Positions 58,802 to 64,000 of a stretch of 64,000 nucleotides of DNA are shown piece by piece (within the stretch, counting starts at the first letter, position 1; the number at the start of each line of letters is the position of its first letter). The notes under the pieces were generated by a model. It made no database searches and was not told the DNA's origin. It saw nothing but the letters and a program-made list of their open reading frames with translations. The position numbers were made by a program, and so were the translations under genes. This stretch comes from Mucilaginibacter tundrae (GTDB lineage: Bacteria > Bacteroidota > Bacteroidia > Sphingobacteriales > Sphingobacteriaceae): contig NZ_JACCBZ010000005.1 in assembly GCF_013408825.1 (NCBI RefSeq), forward strand, positions 62,001 through 126,000. The letters are read 5' to 3'.

Positions 58802-59635
58802 CTATTGCGCTAAATAAAATTTACCCCAAAAGTCTACGCTTTTAGCCATTTCGCCACCGGCCTCATTGGTGCTTTGTCCGCCACCGTGTTTGCCACCGCC
58901 GCCATGTCGGCCGCCTCCACCGCCACCCATGCCGCCGCCTCTTCCACCACCACCGCCGCTTCCTCCATTACTGTCATCGGTAGGTTTAGGGCGTTGTATA
59001 CCATTTATCCTGATGTTAAATGCCCATTCAGCCTTATTATCAGCATGAAAAAACTTTAATGGGACGGCTTCTTCATAAATTAAATTTCCCGCGTCATCAT
59101 AGTTAACCGAGGTTTGTATGCCATAGGTGTTTGATGTGGTGATCATATCATCCTCAATATCCTTAAAACCTACAACCTTTATACCCCGTAATCTTGTCAG
59201 TTTTTCCTGTAATAATTCGTTGCGTTCTTCCTGGCTAACTCCTTCGTTTTCGCCGGGGTTGCGGTTAAATGGGATACTGCTGCCGCCCTGTACATTTAAA
59301 GGGTAGGTTAAGCTATAGGTTTCTTTCTTTTTTCCTTTTGGGTCAATGATAAAAGTTAAACCCGCGTTTAAAACCCGCATTATTTCTGAACGGTCATAAA
59401 TTTTTACAGCCAAATAAAGTGTGTCTTTACTGTTAGTAATGGCATAATTAAGGCGTTCTTCGGGGCTGTAGTAGCTTAGGCTATCTCCCCATTCCTTCAC
59501 ACTGCCATCAATAACTATATTCACAGGCGCTGCCTTTAAGTGGTATTGAGGCATTGGCGCCTGGGCTTTACAAGCTGCTGTTATGATAAACTGTAAGGCT
59601 AAACCGGTAATAAAAACTACGGAGGATTTTTTCAT
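58802..59635 (-). CDS. Secreted Gly/His-rich protein with CBM9-like domain
   Basis: A 277-residue exported protein: signal peptide ending near CKAQA, then a beta-sandwich region about residues 30-210 (INIVIDGSVKEWGDS-type start, as in CBM9/DOMON-like domains). This is followed by a low-complexity Gly-rich tail about 215-255 with GGG, RGGG and HGGGG units, and a short end (EMAKSVDFWGKFYLAQ). The Gly tail suggests a flexible or metal-binding segment because of its His residues. No function can be assigned. It converges on the MG2/plug gene. Confidence 0.75.
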   Translation of the reverse strand: MKKSSVVFITGLALQFIITAACKAQAPMPQYHLKAAPVNIVIDGSVKEWGDSLSYYSPEERLNYAITNSKDTLYLAVKIYDRSEIMRVLNAGLTFIIDPKGKKKETYSLTYPLNVQGGSSIPFNRNPGENEGVSQEERNELLQEKLTRLRGIKVVGFKDIEDDMITTSNTYGIQTSVNYDDAGNLIYEEAVPLKFFHADNKAEWAFNIRINGIQRPKPTDDSNGGSGGGGGRGGGMGGGGGGRHGGGGKHGGGQSTNEAGGEMAKSVDFWGKFYLAQ

Positions 59636-59768
59636 ATATCAGGGGATTTTAAACGGTAATATTGATCGGTTTTTTATCGCTTATAAGTTTTAGTTTAAGT
59701 TTATAGCGCCCAATCATTAATTACCATTTTTCCAACACAATTTTAAACGTTTTATTATACTTTTTAAG

Positions 59769-59776
59769 TAATTTTG
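59769..59776 (+). promoter_or_regulatory. Candidate -7 element of clpS
   Basis: TAATTTTG fits TAnnTTTG and ends 10 bp before the clpS ATG at 59786. The predicted leader would be only a few bases. Confidence 0.4.
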
Positions 59777-59785
59777 CGGTTACAT

Positions 59786-60067
59786 ATGCCAACCGAAGTA
59801 CAGGAAGATACACTTACACTCGAAGAACTACTTGCGGGTTTAAAAGAACTGCACCGCCTTATTTTATGGAATGATGACGTTAACAGTTTCGATCATGTTA
59901 TTTATTGCATGATGAAATACCTGGATTACTCGGAACCTCAAGCCGAGAAGATCGCCTGGAAGGTTCACAACGAAGGTAAATGCGCCATTCTCGAAGGTTC
60001 ATTTAATGAAATGGAAATCTATCGCAAAATTCTTCAGCAGGAAGGTTTAACCGTTTCGGTTGAATAA
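59786..60067 (+). CDS. clpS: ATP-dependent Clp protease adaptor ClpS
   Basis: N-end-rule adaptor that hands substrates to ClpA-type unfoldases. The 93-residue product has LHRLILWNDDVNSFDHVIYC (the NDD binding-pocket motif), AEKIAWKVHNEGKC and ILQQEGLTVSVE. A TTG at 59774 would extend it by four residues, but it lies inside the -7 element, so the ATG at 59786 is preferred. No clpA is in the window. Confidence 0.93.
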   Translation: MPTEVQEDTLTLEELLAGLKELHRLILWNDDVNSFDHVIYCMMKYLDYSEPQAEKIAWKVHNEGKCAILEGSFNEMEIYRKILQQEGLTVSVE

Positions 60068-60416
60068 TTTAACCTCAATATCTAGTTTCTAAACTAGTCG
60101 CTCCCCGTGACTAAACACAGGATTATAATTCCCTCAATTCGGAATTATAAAAGCCTTATCAGATAAACACACACCATAATTTTTCCCCGGATATTGTCAG
60201 CGTTTTTTTTCGCAATCCGCCAGTTTCAATATCTCCTTAATGTTAAATAATCTTAGTTTAATGTTAAGTATTCTCTCGTGATAACGCCCTAGTGTTAACT
60301 CCAAAAAATCATTGTGTTAACAAATGATTACTGTAGTGAAAACTCAGTTTTTAAACAGAATTTCGGTGTGTATTTGCATGAAAATGACTGAAAAATACTC
60401 ATAAAACCCCTGTTAA
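60068..60416 (+). other. 349-bp intergenic region upstream of the TonB receptor
   Basis: No gene is visible. It holds a 10-bp perfect hairpin TTATAATTCC/GGAATTATAA at 60123-60150, probably ending clpS. Repeated TGTTAA boxes begin at 60241, 60262, 60293 and 60315 (annotated separately). A possible -7 element TGTATTTG (one mismatch from consensus) is at 60369-60376, about 40 bp before the ATG. Confidence 0.6.
60241..60320 (+). promoter_or_regulatory. Array of four TGTTAA boxes upstream of the TonB receptor
   Basis: TGTTAA starts at 60241, 60262, 60293 and 60315, spaced 21, 31 and 22 bp, close to multiples of the 10.5-bp helical turn. The first two are the longer direct repeat TTAATGTTAA. TTAACA, the reverse complement, is like the PhoP box of Bacillus, but with wider spacing. 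A regulator-binding array is inferred. Confidence 0.4.
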
Positions 60417-63320
60417 ATGGCTACATCTATACAATTCAAATGTTCTTTTTTACTACTCTTTCTGTTGGCAGCTTTTTGCTTTTCTGCCTCCGCGCAAACT
60501 ATAAAAGGAAATGTTGCTGACGCTAAAACTTCAGAAACACTAATTGGCGCTACCGTACACATCGAAAACGGTAGTACTGTATTTAATACCACGGTTAAAC
60601 TTGACGGTAGTTATGATTTTAAAAATATCCCTGCAGGTACATACAATTTAAGGGTAAGCTTTGTTGGTTACAAAACGACCAAGGAATATGCAGTTGAAGC
60701 CATAAAAGGCCACGTGTCTGTATTAAACGTTGTTATGTTAGATAATTCTACAGCGCTTAACGAAGTAGCTGTAATAGAATATGCCAGTAAGGAAAGCGAC
60801 AGATCTGCCCGTAATGATGAAAAAAACTCCAACAATACCATAAATACAGTTTCAGCACAGGCGATAGCCATATCGCCAGATGTGTTGGTTTCTAATGTAT
60901 TGGCACGTGTTTCCGGTATCTCTGTAGACAGGAGCAGTACAGGTGACGCGTCACACGTAATTATCCGTGGTATGGATAAGCAATACAACACCACTTTAAT
61001 AAATGGTATTAAAATACCTAGCCCTGATAGTAAAAATAGGTATATCCCATTAGATATCTTCCCGGCCGGACTTGTTGATAGGATAGAGGTTTACAAAACA
61101 CTTACGCCGGATATGGAAGGCGACGCCTCCGGAGGTGTAGTTAATCTGATAATGAAAACCGCCCCCGATCATTTAAAAGTTGATGGCGAGTTTGGTACAG
61201 GTTATAGCCAATTGTTTTTTGACAGGCCTTTCGAGAGCTTTGACCGCAGTACGGTAAACAGCAAATCACCGGCTGAAATTAACCCCGGAGTTGCTGCCGC
61301 CCCCTCTGCTTTTCCGTATCAAAATTTATTAACTAAATCCAATAATCCTCCACCTAATATAAACGGTAGCTTAACCATAGGTAATCGTTTTTTAAATAAT
61401 AAGCTGGGCGTTTTATTCTCAGGCAGCTATCAAAATCTATATCTTGGACAGAACAGCTTTGCGGTATTACAAACAAATACAGTAGGCCCACCAATTGGTA
61501 ATAGTCAGCAAAATCAGGAAACTGCTTTTCAAGATACTTATAACCGCCAATATTCAACCCAGCAACAACGTATAGGGACTATAGCCTCCATCGATTACAA
61601 GTTTGATCCTAATAACACGATTAATTTGTATGCCACTTACGTAGCATTGAATGAATACCGCGTTCGTCAAACCACGGATGATACTTACGGTGGTTACACC
61701 TACCAGGGATATCGTGGTACATTTTCGGTTGATAATTTGACTGAAACCCGGTCTGATCTTCAGGACATCCTTAACTTAACATTAAACGGTAAACATAAAA
61801 TAAGCGATCCATTTTCGTTTGACTGGACTGTTGCGGATTCAAAAGCGGAACACAAAATGCCTGATGACGCCGAGTTTGATACCAAGTATGGCACAAGCCC
61901 TACTTCTACTACAAGTGTAGCGACAGGAAACCCAGATGAGCCAAGCGTATCGGTTGCACAAGGTATAACAACATCACCTACTTATGTTGAGAATGAATCT
62001 CGGATATGGTCACATAATACCGATAAAGATTTATCAGGTTATTTGAACCTACACTATAATGCAACAATATTTGGCCGTAAAGCCACCTTCTCTGCCGGTG
62101 GAATGTACAGGCACAAGACCAGGGACAATTATTATAATTCATATAGTTTGCCAAATACTGTTATTGATGGCACAAATGAAGTTTATACTACGATTCCTGC
62201 CGCGAAATTTATATTTCTCGGTTCCGATTCTCTAAAAGCAAAGGGCTCATATGCTACTGACGCTAACGATTACACATTTACTGAAAATGTATTGGGGCTT
62301 TATGGTATGGTTAAATATTACATTAGCGACCGCTTATATGTAATAGCCGGATTAAGGGGCGAGAATACTCATCAAAACTACGTTACAAACCTTCCTGTTT
62401 ACTTTCCCGGCAAAACAGGAACTATAACGTATACAGATTACCTGCCGAGCGTTAACATTAAGTACGACCTTACATCGAACCAGGCATTAAGGGCTTCGTA
62501 TTTCAAATCTATCCTCAGGCCAACTTTTGAACAGCTTATCCCTGCCGTAAATACCACAGCCGATGAAAATTATGGCAGCGAGGGAAGTCCGTATCTACAA
62601 CATACTGTTATTGATAATTATGACCTTAGATATGAGTTCTTCCCTGGTGTTTTTGATGAGTTTATGGTTGGGGGCTTTTTTAAATATCTTATAAATCCGA
62701 TTGAGAACGAACTTCAAGGTGGAGCTGCGTTAGGAGCAACCAGCAGTGGCGGCGGAGCTAAATATTATATACCCAACAATTTTGGCAATGCCCATAACTA
62801 TGGTTTAGAGTTGAACGCCAGAAAATTCTTTGGCAATATTGGTGCAGAAATAAACTACACTTATACCGATTCCAAAATTACCACATTAAAGAGTATTGAC
62901 ATTAATCAGGAGGTTACCTACGTAGATCAAACCAGGCCATTGCAGGGGCAGGCGGCTAATATTGGCAATGCGTCGTTATTATACAAAGACCAACGAATTG
63001 GTTTAGATGCCCAATTGTCGCTATCATACGTTGGTGAGCGCATACAGGCGGTATCCAACTACTACAATTTGGATACATGGGAAAGGCCTTCCACCTATTT
63101 AGATTTTTCTGTGCAAAAGAAAATCGGCCCGCATTTCATCATTTATGCAAAGGCTAACAACCTGCTAAATACACCTTACGAATTAATCATCAAGCAAAAT
63201 AATACTTATAACTATTCAGGTTTAGCCAAATACCCTCATCAGGAAAGCCCTAATTATACTACTGTTGAGTACGACCAATTTTATGCACGGTACAACTTAG
63301 GGGTTAAATACAATTTTTAA
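60417..63320 (+). CDS. TonB-dependent outer-membrane receptor
   Basis: A 967-residue TonB-dependent receptor. Signal peptide ending SASAQ; a carboxypeptidase-regulatory-like domain about residues 28-110 (IKGNVADAKTSETLIGATVH); a plug domain about 120-250 with VLARVSGISVDRS, IRGMDKQYN and VDRIEVYKTLTPDMEGDASG; then a beta-barrel ending in the aromatic terminus YNLGVKYNF. It lacks a SusD gene next to it, so it is not a standard SusCD pair. A lipoprotein gene begins 52 bp downstream, which is probably its partner. The substrate is unknown. Confidence 0.92.
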   Translation: MATSIQFKCSFLLLFLLAAFCFSASAQTIKGNVADAKTSETLIGATVHIENGSTVFNTTVKLDGSYDFKNIPAGTYNLRVSFVGYKTTKEYAVEAIKGHVSVLNVVMLDNSTALNEVAVIEYASKESDRSARNDEKNSNNTINTVSAQAIAISPDVLVSNVLARVSGISVDRSSTGDASHVIIRGMDKQYNTTLINGIKIPSPDSKNRYIPLDIFPAGLVDRIEVYKTLTPDMEGDASGGVVNLIMKTAPDHLKVDGEFGTGYSQLFFDRPFESFDRSTVNSKSPAEINPGVAAAPSAFPYQNLLTKSNNPPPNINGSLTIGNRFLNNKLGVLFSGSYQNLYLGQNSFAVLQTNTVGPPIGNSQQNQETAFQDTYNRQYSTQQQRIGTIASIDYKFDPNNTINLYATYVALNEYRVRQTTDDTYGGYTYQGYRGTFSVDNLTETRSDLQDILNLTLNGKHKISDPFSFDWTVADSKAEHKMPDDAEFDTKYGTSPTSTTSVATGNPDEPSVSVAQGITTSPTYVENESRIWSHNTDKDLSGYLNLHYNATIFGRKATFSAGGMYRHKTRDNYYNSYSLPNTVIDGTNEVYTTIPAAKFIFLGSDSLKAKGSYATDANDYTFTENVLGLYGMVKYYISDRLYVIAGLRGENTHQNYVTNLPVYFPGKTGTITYTDYLPSVNIKYDLTSNQALRASYFKSILRPTFEQLIPAVNTTADENYGSEGSPYLQHTVIDNYDLRYEFFPGVFDEFMVGGFFKYLINPIENELQGGAALGATSSGGGAKYYIPNNFGNAHNYGLELNARKFFGNIGAEINYTYTDSKITTLKSIDINQEVTYVDQTRPLQGQAANIGNASLLYKDQRIGLDAQLSLSYVGERIQAVSNYYNLDTWERPSTYLDFSVQKKIGPHFIIYAKANNLLNTPYELIIKQNNTYNYSGLAKYPHQESPNYTTVEYDQFYARYNLGVKYNF

Positions 63321-63372
63321 ACAAGCACACAAATAATTCAAAATCAATAATCATTATTCATTTCATCATCTT

Positions 63373-64000
63373 ATGAAAAAATTACAAATTCTCTCGTTAG
63401 GATTATCAGTTTTACTGCTTGCGGCATGCGGTAAAAGTGGCCAAAAAACTGTGGTGTCGGTACCGCAGATCCAGATTGGTAAAGCGATCCCGAATACAGG
63501 TACACTACCTGCAGGAACTTACAAAGGAACATTCCTGGCTAACCAAACTTACACTATTGGTGGCGACATTACTATTAATGCAGGCGATACCCTTTTGATA
63601 CAAAAAGGTGTAAAACTTAACATGACCAATGGTGCAAACATTATTGTAAATGGTGATTTGATCAGTTTAGGAACACAAGCATCTCCTGTTACGATTACCG
63701 ATCCGCGCAGAACTAAAGTTGCCGGTCCTTCTACATTTGGTACCGATTCGGCTTACGTAGGTGGCTGGGGTGGTATTTATGCAGGCCCAACAAGTAAGTT
63801 AGTAGTTATTAAATGGACACACCTTGATTTTGGTGGCGCGGCTTTAAAAGCACTCCCTTTCCCTAACTCTAACTCATTAAAAACAGGTGCACAATATATA
63901 CTATATTTCATGAACCCGGCTGGCGTTTTCATTATGGAAGATTCATGGCTTTACGGCTGTCCTGATGATGCGACCCGTTTTTATGGCGGTACTTACAACA
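63373..64000 (+). CDS. Lipoprotein with beta-helix-like repeats, 3'-truncated by window edge
   Basis: The ATG at 63373 opens a frame that runs to the window end, 209 codons visible. The start MKKLQILSLGLSVLLLAACG has a strong lipobox LAAC. The body shows repeating short beta units (YTIGGDITINAGDTLLIQKG, NIIVNGDLISLG, GGWGGIYAG), as in right-handed parallel beta-helix surface proteins. It lies 52 bp downstream of the TonB receptor and is likely coexpressed as its cell-surface partner. Function and full length cannot be judged from this window. Confidence 0.8.
   Translation, partial: MKKLQILSLGLSVLLLAACGKSGQKTVVSVPQIQIGKAIPNTGTLPAGTYKGTFLANQTYTIGGDITINAGDTLLIQKGVKLNMTNGANIIVNGDLISLGTQASPVTITDPRRTKVAGPSTFGTDSAYVGGWGGIYAGPTSKLVVIKWTHLDFGGAALKALPFPNSNSLKTGAQYILYFMNPAGVFIMEDSWLYGCPDDATRFYGGTYN

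Overview
The window reads as a chromosomal segment of a Bacteroidota bacterium, most likely family Sphingobacteriaceae (Mucilaginibacter or Pedobacter type). This rests on a SprA-type 2354-residue outer-membrane protein next to ruvA, TonB-dependent receptors with carboxypeptidase-like N-terminal domains, DUF4292 and EnvC-like envelope proteins, a malic enzyme fused to phosphotransacetylase, almost no Shine-Dalgarno sequences, and several TAnnTTTG promoter -7 elements. No rRNA, tRNA, CRISPR array, phage or complete insertion sequence was seen.

Layout: 1-14 kb holds a 5'-truncated GDP-mannose dehydratase, dxs, scpA, an FtsX-type permease, glyA, a large soluble hybrid histidine kinase, an ACMSD-type amidohydrolase, comF and rlmN. 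14-24 kb holds an amidohydrolase, a carboxylesterase, acylphosphatase, a polysaccharide flippase, dut, a TPR protein, a DUF4292 lipoprotein, an EnvC-like protein and two TatA/B proteins. 24-25.2 kb is a decayed interval: one reading frame broken by a single TGA, a cluster of tight palindromes, and a signal-peptide stub. 25-38 kb holds gatA, a LysM lytic transglycosylase, maeB, ruvA and sprA. 38-42 kb holds two tandem AsmA-like paralogues. 42-50 kb is an envelope/chaperone block: miaB, a sigma-54 activator, lptE, an acidic protein of unknown function, secG, groES and groEL. 50-60 kb holds mscS, sdaA, a PIN toxin-antitoxin pair, a GDSL lipoprotein, lipB, a phosphopantetheinyl transferase, dcd, an MG2/TonB-plug protein, a Gly/His-rich secreted protein and clpS. 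60-64 kb holds a TonB receptor and the start of a lipoprotein that runs off the window.

Most genes are core housekeeping or envelope biogenesis genes. SprA (type 9 secretion translocon), LptE, SecG, the Tat proteins, the AsmA-like pair, EnvC and the lytic transglycosylase make this region rich in cell-envelope assembly functions. The least explained signals are non-coding: three families of palindromic intergenic repeats (one supplies start-proximal sequence for acyP and dut and the last codons of an AsmA-like gene), a set of helically spaced TGTTAA boxes upstream of the TonB receptor, and -7 promoter elements so close to start codons that scpA, rlmN and clpS may be transcribed almost without a leader. 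I do not see a clear new defence, biosynthetic or mobile system. The best candidates for something undescribed are the acidic gene between lptE and secG, the AsmA-like pair, and the TonB receptor/lipoprotein unit with its phased upstream boxes.
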